Source: an uncultured Bacteroidales bacterium
GTDB lineage: Bacteria; Bacteroidota; Bacteroidia; Bacteroidales; Marinilabiliaceae
Assembly: GCA_934717675.1 (NCBI GenBank)
Contig: CAKUYZ010000116.1
Coordinates: 1 to 5,079, forward strand
Direction: 5' to 3'
Length of the DNA: 5,079 bases
Made by a program: the position numbers and the translations under genes. The number at the start of each line of letters is the position of its first letter. Within the stretch, counting starts at the first letter, position 1. Below the pieces are notes generated by a model that did no database searches, was not told where the DNA came from, and was given only the letters and a program-made list of their open reading frames with translations. This document shows, piece by piece, positions 1 to 5,079 of this stretch.

Positions 1-536
1 TTTAAATAATCATTAAGTCCTTTCATCAGCCTCCCCATTTCCCCAATGAGCGCCCTCTGAACGGCTATCCGCTCGTCTAATGCAAATAGCAGCTTGCTTA
101 TTTTCTGCTGTTCTTCTATATGCGGAATATGAACCTTTATCTTTTCTATTGCGTCTTTTGAAAGGCTTGGCACTCCTGATGCCTCATTGTATCGCAACCA
201 ATTTATTGTTTGAAATATACAGTAAACAAATCGAGGCGTGACTCCATTAAATAAATGAGTATAGAAAAGTGTATCAACAGTCCAAAACTTTCCTTTGTAA
301 TAGAATGGTTTGTTGATTGTTCCCTTTCTACCAATAAAAGTTGTTTCGCCATCATATAAGTAATCGTTTACAGAAGTCATATATCCTCCAGTTCCGAATA
401 CAGGGATGTCCCCTTTTGTAAGATGCTTATAGTCCCTTCCATTGCCTATAGTGCACACCTCCCCCAGCCTCCTTTCCTCCCACTCCCCCGTGAACCCCGG
501 GAATCTGAGAGGCGGGGCATTGGGGCAAATTTTTCC
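1..536 (-). CDS. hsdS: Type I restriction specificity subunit HsdS, headless silent cassette (partial)
   Basis: HsdS selects the DNA sequence recognised by a type I restriction-modification complex (HsdR2M2S). The minus strand reads open for 178 codons and continues off the left edge. In order: a conserved lead-in PPLRFPGFTGEWEERRLGEV (residues 8-27), an AT-rich target-recognition domain with GTGGYMTSVNDYL (48-60), FIGRKGTINKPFYY (67-80) and KFWTVDTLFYT (83-93), the domain-closing SGVPSLSKDAIEKI (120-133), then the EEQQKISKLLFALDERI helix (141-157) that begins the conserved coiled-coil spacer. The frame is closed upstream by an in-frame TAA at 537-539, and no ATG precedes the homology; the first ATG (residue 53) is inside the domain. 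It therefore cannot be expressed as a normal HsdS and fits a silent donor cassette in a recombination-switched hsdS locus. A decayed hsdS remnant is the alternative. The family call is very secure; the silent-donor role is inferred. Confidence 0.85.
451..520. repeat. Probable crossover segment of the hsdS cassette
   Basis: This 70-base stretch encodes the conserved PPLRFPGFTGEWEERRLGEV lead-in of HsdS and is about 67% GC, against about 28% GC for 241-300 within the following recognition domain. In switching hsdS loci, such conserved, compositionally distinct lead-ins are the repeats at which alternative recognition domains are exchanged. No second copy is present in this window, so its repeat nature is inferred from position and composition. 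The partner copies would be to the left. Confidence 0.35.
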
Positions 537-588
537 TTAATCAATGGCACATCCCTCCGCCCCAAACGCGGCCTTTCGCGATGAATTG

Positions 589-622
589 GCGTGATAAAAA
601 ATCGTTATTTTAGCGTAATAAA
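589..622. repeat. Direct repeat GCGTRATAAA x2 in the control region
   Basis: GCGTGATAAA (589-598) and GCGTAATAAA (613-622) match at 9 of 10 positions and start 24 bases apart, with an AT-rich spacer. They lie about 100-135 bases upstream of the DUF3791 start, where a promoter or regulator site would be expected. The element TATTTTAG (606-613) between them resembles the Bacteroidota -7 box TAnnTTTG with one mismatch, but no convincing -33 TTTG is correctly placed. Function is unknown. Confidence 0.3.
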
Positions 623-676
623 GGCGTAGGGCAAAGATGGGCAGACGCACGGACGGGCTCAGTCACGCCCGGCAAA

Positions 677-712
677 TGGTGTCGCGACGCCACACGCACG
701 TGGCTGAGCCAC
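677..712. promoter_or_regulatory. Two adjacent palindromes, candidate operator
   Basis: TGGTGTCGCGACGCCA (677-692) is a 16-base palindrome with a single mismatched pair. Eight bases later comes GTGGCTGAGCCAC (700-712), a 6-bp inverted repeat around one central base. Both lie immediately before the ribosome-binding site of the DUF3791-DUF3990 unit. Autoregulated toxin-antitoxin operons typically carry such palindromes at this position, but no DNA-binding domain is obvious in the encoded proteins, so the operator role is only a suggestion. A short hairpin in the mRNA leader is the alternative. Confidence 0.3.
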
Positions 713-722
713 AGAAAGGAGG
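713..722 (+). promoter_or_regulatory. Strong Shine-Dalgarno site AGAAAGGAGG
   Basis: AAAGGAGG is a near-perfect anti-Shine-Dalgarno match three bases before the ATG at 726 and fixes the start of the DUF3791 gene. Such strong sites are uncommon in Bacteroidota, whose genes usually rely on AT-rich leaders, so it may reflect foreign origin or a need for high expression of the first gene. Confidence 0.65.
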
Positions 723-725
723 ACA

Positions 726-947
726 ATGGAAAATACAGAGCAACAAGACAAAGCGGTCTTTGTGTCTTTTTGCATAGAGCAATATGCGAAGACGAAGAAT
801 ATGAACACGGAAGATGTGGTGAATCTGCTTGAACGCTACGGAATAACGGAACATTTCTGCGAGTTTTATGACGTGCTTCATACGCAAGGCGGGCCGTGGC
901 TCGTTGAAGAAATTGACAAAATGATAAATGACAGGAAGAGGCGATGA
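726..947 (+). CDS. DUF3791 family small protein
   Basis: This 73-residue protein has no membrane segment or signal peptide. It matches the DUF3791 pattern: KAVFVSFCIEQYAKTKNMNT (9-28), an alpha-helical VVNLLERYGITEHFCEFYDV (31-50), then the characteristic LHTQ (51-54) and a helical, charged tail WLVEEIDKMINDRKRR (58-73). The molecular function of the family is not established. The gene begins behind a strong Shine-Dalgarno site and its stop overlaps the DUF3990 start as ATGA (944-947), so the two are translationally coupled. DUF3791 and DUF3990 genes are commonly neighbours, and by size, position and coupling this one could be the antitoxin or partner of the ADP-ribosyltransferase-like product. 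That role is inference; the family assignment is fairly secure. Confidence 0.82.
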   Translation: MENTEQQDKAVFVSFCIEQYAKTKNMNTEDVVNLLERYGITEHFCEFYDVLHTQGGPWLVEEIDKMINDRKRR

Positions 948-1433
948 GCAAAGTCTACCACGGAAGCATAGAAGAAGTCAAGAATCCCGAAATCCGTGAG
1001 CCTAATTGCTCTCTAGATTACGGTTCTGGCTTTTACACAACGACCTCATATGAGCAGGCAAAGAGGTTGGTGGAACGGAGGATAAAAGACAAAGGCCTCT
1101 CCGTTGGTTATGTGAATGTATATGAGTTGGACGATGAAGCTGTAAAACATATGAATTCCATTTTCTTCGAGGAACCAACGGAAGAATGGGTGAATTTTGT
1201 GATGAGGAACCGTACAGAGAGAGGGTTTTCTCATGACTATGACATCGTGTACGGGCCAGTAGCAGATGACAGCGTCTACACCCAATTCACGCTCTACGAA
1301 GGGAAATATCATCAGCATGCCAACACTCATTCAAGAGCTTAAGACTTACAGACTGGTGGATCAATATCTTTTCCACACGGAGAAGTCGTTGCTCGCAATC
1401 AAATTTATTGAATCAAAGACTATCAGGTTATGA
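944..1433 (+). pseudogene. DUF3990 family (ADP-ribosyltransferase-like), frameshifted
   Basis: The first frame (944-1342) encodes 132 residues with the DUF3990 hallmarks: VYHGS (4-8), the LDYGSGFYTTTSYEQAKRL block (24-42), EEWVNFVMRNR (80-90) and HDYDIVYGPVADD (97-109). It then turns into the non-homologous tail KYHQHANTHSRA and stops at 1340-1342. The expected family C-terminus is in the +1 frame: NIISMPTLIQELKTYRLVDQ, then YLFHTEKSLLAIKFIESKTI, ending at TGA 1431-1433. Removing one base from GGGAAA (1301-1306) joins the frames as LYEGNIISMPTL and gives about 162 residues, a normal family length. The restored stop overlaps the next start as ATGA, mirroring the upstream junction. DUF3990 is placed with ADP-ribosyltransferase folds, so a toxin-like enzyme is plausible but unproven here. 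The break may be true inactivation, a sequencing error or, less likely, +1 recoding. An ATG at 1317 in the second frame could allow separate synthesis of the 38-residue tail. Confidence 0.82.
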
Positions 1434-1648
1434 GCGCAAGAATAACGCAGGACAACTTGTATCTGTTGATTCCCATTAAGATTGGATGGTTGGCCCCATG
1501 GCTGGCAGAAGACAAAGGCATAAGCCTTACGGAGGCGATCAACCGCATTTACCACTCACAGCTATACAAGAAGCTGTCAACAGAAAGCACAAAATATTGG
1601 CATCTGGGGCCTGTGGACCTGTATAATGAGCTGATAAAGGAGTTTTAA
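1430..1648 (+). CDS. Small uncharacterised protein, third gene of the DUF3791/DUF3990 unit
   Basis: This 72-residue protein is not one I can assign to a named family with confidence. It is predicted to be soluble and mostly helical: ITQDNLYLLIPIKIGWLAPW (5-24), LAEDKGISLTEAINRIYHSQ (25-44), then LYKKLSTESTKYWHLGPVDL (45-64) and YNELIKEF (65-72). The hydrophobic run at 10-24 is too short and broken to be a clear membrane helix. Its ATG overlaps the stop of the frame-corrected DUF3990 gene (ATGA, 1430-1433), and no separate Shine-Dalgarno site is visible, so it probably depends on translational coupling. With the DUF3990 gene broken, ribosomes would stop at 1342 and expression of this gene may fall unless they reinitiate at 1317. 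Its position suggests it acts with the other two, possibly as a second partner or antitoxin component; this is inference. Confidence 0.72.
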   Translation: MSARITQDNLYLLIPIKIGWLAPWLAEDKGISLTEAINRIYHSQLYKKLSTESTKYWHLGPVDLYNELIKEF

Positions 1649-1733
1649 GACACCGCCACAGCCCACGCCGGAAGGCAACAAACCCATCTCTTTTCCTTAT
1701 CTAAGGGCGAATAAACCTTTAATTTGGAAGAGT

Positions 1734-2660
1734 ATGGAATCAAGAACTTTGGGCGAGATCGCGGAAGAGTGGCGGGCGTATAAGCGGCGGCTGGTGAAGC
1801 CGGCGTCACTGGCGGCCTACGGGCTTATGCTGAAGAACCACATCTTGCCGTGTTTCGGGGAGTGCCGCGCCCTGAGCGAGAGCGGCGTGCAGGAGTTCGC
1901 ACTGCGGAAGCTGGATGAGGGTCTGAGCGTCAAGACGGTGAAAGACATCCTCATTGTGCTGAAGATGCTTATGAAGTTCGGCGTGAGGAACGGTTGGATG
2001 GCGCACTGCGAGTGGGAGGTGAAGTACCCCACCGTGGCGGAGGCTGCCGCCATTGAGATATTGACCGTGGCGCAGCACCGCAAGATTTTGAGCCACATCC
2101 GCCGCAATTTCTCATGCGACGGGCTGGGCATATACATCAGCCTTACGGCGGGGCTGCGCATTGGCGAGGTGTGCGGCCTCCGCTGGGCTGACATCGACAC
2201 GGAACGCGGCGTGATATGCGTGCGGCGGACGCTGGAGCGCATTCCCGTGGATGGAGCGGAGGGGCGGCGTACGCAAGTGGTGGAGGGACCGCCCAAGACG
2301 GCCAGCTCGCGCCGCGAGATTCCGATGTCGCAAGAGCTGATGGCCATGACGCGCCACTTGAAGAAGGTGGTGAACGATGACTTTTTCGTCATCTCTAACA
2401 GCGAGCGCCCCACCGAGCCGCGCGCCTATCGCAACCATTACTACAAGCTGCTGGACCTGCTGGGCATCCCGCGCATCAAATATCACAGCCTGCGGCACAG
2501 CTTCGCCACGCGCTGCATTGAGTGCAACTGCGACTACAAGACGGTGAGCGTGCTGCTGGGCCACTCTAACATCTCCACCACCCTGAACACCTACGTGCAC
2601 CCCGACATGGAGCAGAAGAAACGCTGCATCTTCAAGTTGGCAAGGCAGTTGGACAAATAG
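1734..2660 (+). CDS. Tyrosine recombinase/integrase, hsdS-locus type
   Basis: This is a complete 308-residue site-specific tyrosine recombinase that cuts and rejoins DNA through a 3'-phosphotyrosine intermediate. The N-terminal SAM-like core-binding domain spans about residues 5-90 (LGEIAEEWRAYKRRL; LSVKTVKDILIVLKMLMKFG). The catalytic domain spans about 105-308. All catalytic residues are visible: Arg142 in AGLRIGEVCGLRW, Lys188 in PPKTASSRREIPM, His251 and Arg254 in HSLRHSFATRC, His277 in LLGHSNISTT, and nucleophile Tyr287 in LNTYVHP. The ATG at 1734 has GGAAGAG just upstream. It follows the small gene by 85 bases without a terminator, so read-through is possible. From memory, close relatives accompany type I restriction loci in Bacteroides, and a headless hsdS cassette lies 1.2 kb to the left, so a specificity-switching recombinase is the favoured role. 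An integrase of a small mobile element is the alternative; no attachment site or tRNA is visible. The gene is GC-rich, unlike the preceding DUF genes. Confidence 0.93.
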   Translation: MESRTLGEIAEEWRAYKRRLVKPASLAAYGLMLKNHILPCFGECRALSESGVQEFALRKLDEGLSVKTVKDILIVLKMLMKFGVRNGWMAHCEWEVKYPTVAEAAAIEILTVAQHRKILSHIRRNFSCDGLGIYISLTAGLRIGEVCGLRWADIDTERGVICVRRTLERIPVDGAEGRRTQVVEGPPKTASSRREIPMSQELMAMTRHLKKVVNDDFFVISNSERPTEPRAYRNHYYKLLDLLGIPRIKYHSLRHSFATRCIECNCDYKTVSVLLGHSNISTTLNTYVHPDMEQKKRCIFKLARQLDK

Positions 2661-2670
2661 GGATGAAAAG

Positions 2671-2711
2671 AGGAAGCCCCTCCGCGTCTGCTTGACGCGG
2701 AGGGGCTTCCT
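2671..2711. terminator. Bidirectional intrinsic terminator between convergent genes
   Basis: The arms 2671-2688 (AGGAAGCCCCTCCGCGTC) and 2694-2711 form a perfect 18-bp inverted repeat around the loop TGCTT (2689-2693). It starts 11 bases after the recombinase stop and ends 41 bases before the stop of the minus-strand acyl-CoA dehydrogenase gene. On the minus strand the stem is followed by TCTTTTC, a fair U-rich tail. On the plus strand only TTAT follows. It should work best for the minus-strand operon and also block plus-strand read-through. Confidence 0.9.
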
Positions 2712-2752
2712 TATGGCTCGTTCCACAGTGGCGTGGACGGCCTCGCGCGGGC

Positions 2753-4462
2753 TTAGGCCTTGCGGTAGTCGGCGAGGCTCTCCTCTTGGAACTTGCGGAT
2801 GAAGGTCATGTGCTTCTCGACCTCGGCCTCGGCGTAGCGCACAAAGACGCGCGCGGAGGTGCCGAAGAGCTCGGGGGCGTTGGTGGCATCCTGAAGGATG
2901 AGGTAGCCCATGACGGTGTAGGCGGTCATCTCGTAGAGGCGGCGCGCCACAAGGTCGTGAAGCTCCTGGTTCTTGGCCTCGTTGACCTGGTTGACGGCCA
3001 TCTGGGTCCTGTCCGCCATGTCTTTGAGCTTGTTCTTGAAGACGTCTAGCTCCGGAGCCACGGGCATCTGGTCATACTCGCTGATCTTGGCGGCGTAGGC
3101 GCCGCTGGTGACGTAGCGGATGGCGGCCACGACCTGCAGCTGTGTGGTGCCCTCGTAGATGGAGGTGATGCGCGCGTCGCGATAGATGCGCTCGCACTTA
3201 TACTCCTTCATGAAACCGGAGCCGCCGTGGATCTGGATGCAGTCGTAGGTGTTCTGGTTGGCGAACTCGGAACCCATGCCCTTGGCGAGAGGCGTGAAGG
3301 CGTCGGCGAGCTTGGAATATTTCTTCTGCTCCTGACGCTCCTCCGGCGTGAGCTTGCGCTCTTTGCTGATGTCATCCAGAGCCTTGTACACGTCAACAAA
3401 ACGGGCGGTCTCGTAGAGCAGGGCGCGGCTGGCGTCGAGCTTAGCCTTGATGGTGGAGAGCATGTCGGCCACGGCGGGAAACTCGATGATGGCCTTGCCG
3501 AACTGACGACGGTCTTTGGCATAGGCCAAGGCCTCGTTGTAGGCGGCCTGGCTGATGCCCACGCCCTGCGCGGCGATGCCGAGGCGGGCGCCGTTCATAA
3601 GCGCCATGACGTATTTGATGAGGCCCAGCTTGCGGTCTCCACAGAGCTCAGCGTGAGCGTTCTTATAGACCAGCTCGCAGGTGGGCGAACCCTTGATGCC
3701 CATCTTGTTCTCGATGCGGCGGACGTCCACCCCACCCTGACGCTTGTCATATATGAACATTGAGAGTCCTCGGCCGTCTTTGGTTCCCTCTTCGGAGCGG
3801 GCAAGGACGAGGTGTATGTCGGCGTCGCCATTGGTGATGAAACGCTTGACGCCGTTGAGGAGCCAGCAGCCGTCGGCCTCGCTATAGGTGGCCTTGAGCA
3901 TGACGCTCTGGAGGTCGGAACCGGCGTCGGGCTCGGTGAGATCCATGCTCATGGTCTCGCCGGCGCACACGCGGGTCAGGAAACGCTGCTTCTGATCCTC
4001 GTTGCCAAACTCATAGAGCGTCTCGGCGCAGTCCTGCAACCCCCAGAGGTTCTCGAAGCCCGCGTCGGCGCTGCTGACCATGTCGGCGGCCATGATGTAG
4101 GGGACAATGGGGAAGTTGAGGCCACCGAAGCGGCGCGGCATGGCCATACCCATAAGGCCCGCCTTGCGGGTGGCGTCGAGGTTGACACTGGTGCCAGGGG
4201 CGTAGGTGACGCGGCCGTTCTCGCACTTGGGGCCGTCATGGTCAACGCCCTCGGCGTTGGGGCCGATGACCTCGCCACAGATCTCGCCGACAATGTCGAG
4301 GACGCGGTCATAGTTGTCCAGGGCGTCGTCGAGGTTCTGCGGCGCATAGTCGAATTTGTCCTTGTCGGCGAAGTTCCGCTCCTTGAGCTCGACGATTCGC
4401 TTCATGAGGGGATGCCCGAGGTGATACTTGAGCTCGGGGGTCTCGCTATAATAGTTGGCCAT
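2753..4462 (-). CDS. Acyl-CoA dehydrogenase, long form (FAD flavoprotein)
   Basis: This 569-residue enzyme oxidises an acyl-CoA to the trans-2-enoyl-CoA in the cytoplasm and passes electrons to electron-transfer flavoprotein; in fermenting anaerobes the pair can run in reverse to reduce enoyl-CoA. Visible are the flavin/substrate motif MDLTEPDAGSD (173-183), the middle beta-domain WLLNGVKRFITNG (200-212), RRQFGK (318-323) and QIHGGSGFMKEY (410-421) of the C-terminal helical domain, and IYEGTTQLQ (435-443) holding the likely catalytic base Glu437. It is much longer than the usual roughly 380 residues. An N-terminal extension, an inserted charged stretch (about 362-386) and a C-terminal helical tail of about 120 residues resemble the long forms of Bacteroidales. 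The ATG at 4460-4462 lies 10 bases after the etfA stop behind a weak purine-rich site, so it is co-transcribed with etfA. Substrate chain length cannot be read from sequence; short-chain such as butyryl-CoA is plausible. Confidence 0.95.
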   Translation of the reverse strand: MANYYSETPELKYHLGHPLMKRIVELKERNFADKDKFDYAPQNLDDALDNYDRVLDIVGEICGEVIGPNAEGVDHDGPKCENGRVTYAPGTSVNLDATRKAGLMGMAMPRRFGGLNFPIVPYIMAADMVSSADAGFENLWGLQDCAETLYEFGNEDQKQRFLTRVCAGETMSMDLTEPDAGSDLQSVMLKATYSEADGCWLLNGVKRFITNGDADIHLVLARSEEGTKDGRGLSMFIYDKRQGGVDVRRIENKMGIKGSPTCELVYKNAHAELCGDRKLGLIKYVMALMNGARLGIAAQGVGISQAAYNEALAYAKDRRQFGKAIIEFPAVADMLSTIKAKLDASRALLYETARFVDVYKALDDISKERKLTPEERQEQKKYSKLADAFTPLAKGMGSEFANQNTYDCIQIHGGSGFMKEYKCERIYRDARITSIYEGTTQLQVVAAIRYVTSGAYAAKISEYDQMPVAPELDVFKNKLKDMADRTQMAVNQVNEAKNQELHDLVARRLYEMTAYTVMGYLILQDATNAPELFGTSARVFVRYAEAEVEKHMTFIRKFQEESLADYRKA

Positions 4463-4472
4463 TGGTTCTCTC

Positions 4473-5079
4473 TTACTTGCTGTTTTTCTTGTAATACTTA
4501 ATCATCTTGGGGATGACCTCCTCGACGGTGCCGGTGATGACGTAGTCGGCGATCTTGTTGATAGGCGCCTCGGGGTCGGAGTTGACGGAGATGATCATGG
4601 AGCTGTCTTGCATTCCGGCGATGTGCTGAATCTGCCCGGAGATGCCGAAAGCGATGTAGAGCTTGGGCCTTACGGTGACGCCCGTCTGGCCGATCTGGCG
4701 GTCGTGATCGACCCACCCGGCATCAACGGCGGCGCGGCTGGCGCCGACCTCGGCGTGGAGCTCCTTGGCCAGCTCGAAGAGCTTGTCAAAGCCCTCTTTG
4801 GAGCCTACGCCGTAGCCACCGGCCACGACGATGGGCGCGCCCTTGAGGTTGTTCTTGGCGGCCTCGACATGGCGGTCGATGACCTTGACGACATAGTCGG
4901 TCGAGGGAACGTATTTGGCCACGTCGTGGCGGACGACCTCGCCCTTGTAGTTCTCATCGAGAATCTCTTTCTTCATGACACCGTCGCGGACGGTGGCCAT
5001 CTGCGGGCGATGCTCAGGATTGACGATGGTGGCAATGATGGAGCCGCCGAAAGCGGGACGGATCTGGTAGAGCTGGTTC
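4473..5079 (-). CDS. etfA: Electron transfer flavoprotein alpha subunit EtfA (partial, N-terminus off right edge)
   Basis: EtfA pairs with EtfB to carry electrons to or from acyl-CoA dehydrogenase through FAD. The window holds the last 201 residues; the frame stays open to the right edge (NQLYQIRPAFGGSIIATIVN at the start), so the ATG at 4998-5000 is internal and not the start. Against the usual 320-340 residues, roughly 120-140 N-terminal residues are missing. The C-terminal FAD domain is complete: GGYGVGSKEGF (visible residues 87-97), GASRAAVDAGW (112-122), RQIGQTG (127-133) and the family signature LYIAFGISGQIQHIAGM (140-156) followed by IISVNSD, where Ser replaces the usual Ala before Val-Asn or Ile-Asn, a conservative change. 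It precedes the acyl-CoA dehydrogenase by 10 bases in one operon; etfB is expected just beyond the right edge. Confidence 0.96.
   Translation of the reverse strand, partial: NQLYQIRPAFGGSIIATIVNPEHRPQMATVRDGVMKKEILDENYKGEVVRHDVAKYVPSTDYVVKVIDRHVEAAKNNLKGAPIVVAGGYGVGSKEGFDKLFELAKELHAEVGASRAAVDAGWVDHDRQIGQTGVTVRPKLYIAFGISGQIQHIAGMQDSSMIISVNSDPEAPINKIADYVITGTVEEVIPKMIKYYKKNSK

Noticed and set aside
574..613. Bacteroidota-type promoter with TATTTTAG (606-613) as -7 box.
   Set aside because: It has a mismatch in the -7 consensus, and no TTTG lies at the expected distance upstream, so it is mentioned only within the repeat entry.
610..951. Minus-strand open frame of 113 codons opposite the DUF3791 gene and its leader.
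   Set aside because: No recognisable domain, low-complexity composition and full overlap with a better-supported gene that has a strong ribosome-binding site.
1301..1307. GGGAAAT, which matches the XXXYYYZ form of a -1 ribosomal slippery site, exactly at the DUF3990 frameshift.
   Set aside because: The zero-frame codons are GGG AAA, the wrong phase for simultaneous -1 slippage, and the frame change needed is +1. A plain single-base insertion is simpler.
1649..1733. Possible terminator or separate promoter between the small gene and the recombinase.
   Set aside because: No stem with a T-tract is visible, and TTAATTTG near 1720 lies too close to the ATG and lacks a -33 partner.
1817..2413. 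Long minus-strand open frame (198 codons) inside the recombinase gene, and another at 2112-2726.
   Set aside because: Antisense frames produced by GC-rich codon bias; the plus-strand recombinase has all catalytic motifs, and the second frame also runs through the terminator.
3227..4501. Plus-strand open frames at 3227-3763 and 3812-4501 opposite the acyl-CoA dehydrogenase.
   Set aside because: Repetitive Gly/Val/Leu/Ala-rich translations typical of the complement of GC-rich coding sequence, with no domain resemblance.
4998..5000. ATG as a possible start of a short 175-residue EtfA.
   Set aside because: The same frame continues upstream to the window edge with clear EtfA sequence (NQLYQIRPAFGG), so this Met is internal.
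1..5079. CRISPR array, tRNA, rRNA or insertion-sequence ends.
   Set aside because: No regularly spaced repeats, no cloverleaf-like sequence and no transposase or paired terminal repeats were seen.

Overview
The window looks like a piece of a Bacteroidales (Bacteroidota) chromosome. The evidence is the etfA–long acyl-CoA dehydrogenase pair on the right, a tyrosine recombinase of the kind found beside hsdS genes in Bacteroides relatives, and DUF3791/DUF3990 genes that are frequent in gut Bacteroidales. No 16S or other species marker is present, so the genus is left open. Base composition differs sharply by region. The right half (2661-5079) and the recombinase gene are GC-rich. The DUF genes are intermediate. 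The core of the left-hand hsdS target-recognition domain is very AT-rich (about 28% GC in 241-300).

Layout from the left. (1) 1-536, minus strand: an hsdS (type I restriction specificity) fragment that runs off the left edge. Its homology begins directly behind an in-frame stop and has no start codon, so it reads as a silent, headless specificity cassette. (2) 537-725: a control region with direct repeats, two small palindromes and a very strong Shine-Dalgarno site. (3) 726-1648, plus strand: a tightly packed three-gene unit, DUF3791 – DUF3990 (ADP-ribosyltransferase-like family) – small unknown protein. The DUF3990 gene is broken by a one-base frameshift near 1300. Its missing C-terminus lies in the next frame up to 1433 and overlaps the third gene by ATGA, exactly as the first gene overlaps the second. 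(4) 1734-2660, plus strand: a complete tyrosine recombinase with all catalytic residues. (5) 2671-2711: a strong bidirectional terminator between convergent transcripts. (6) 2753-4462 and 4473-5079, minus strand: a long acyl-CoA dehydrogenase and, 10 bases upstream of it, the C-terminal two thirds of EtfA.

The right side is conserved metabolism: EtfA (with EtfB, presumably just off the right edge) exchanges electrons with the acyl-CoA dehydrogenase. The left side is an accessory defence locus. The headless hsdS cassette plus the nearby recombinase suggest a type I restriction system whose DNA specificity is switched by site-specific recombination. A toxin-antitoxin-like DUF3791/DUF3990 module sits between the cassette and the recombinase. 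The switching partners (expressed hsdS, hsdM, hsdR) must lie to the left, outside the window, so this model is inference. The best leads are the silent cassette/recombinase pairing and the frameshifted ADP-ribosyltransferase-like gene.
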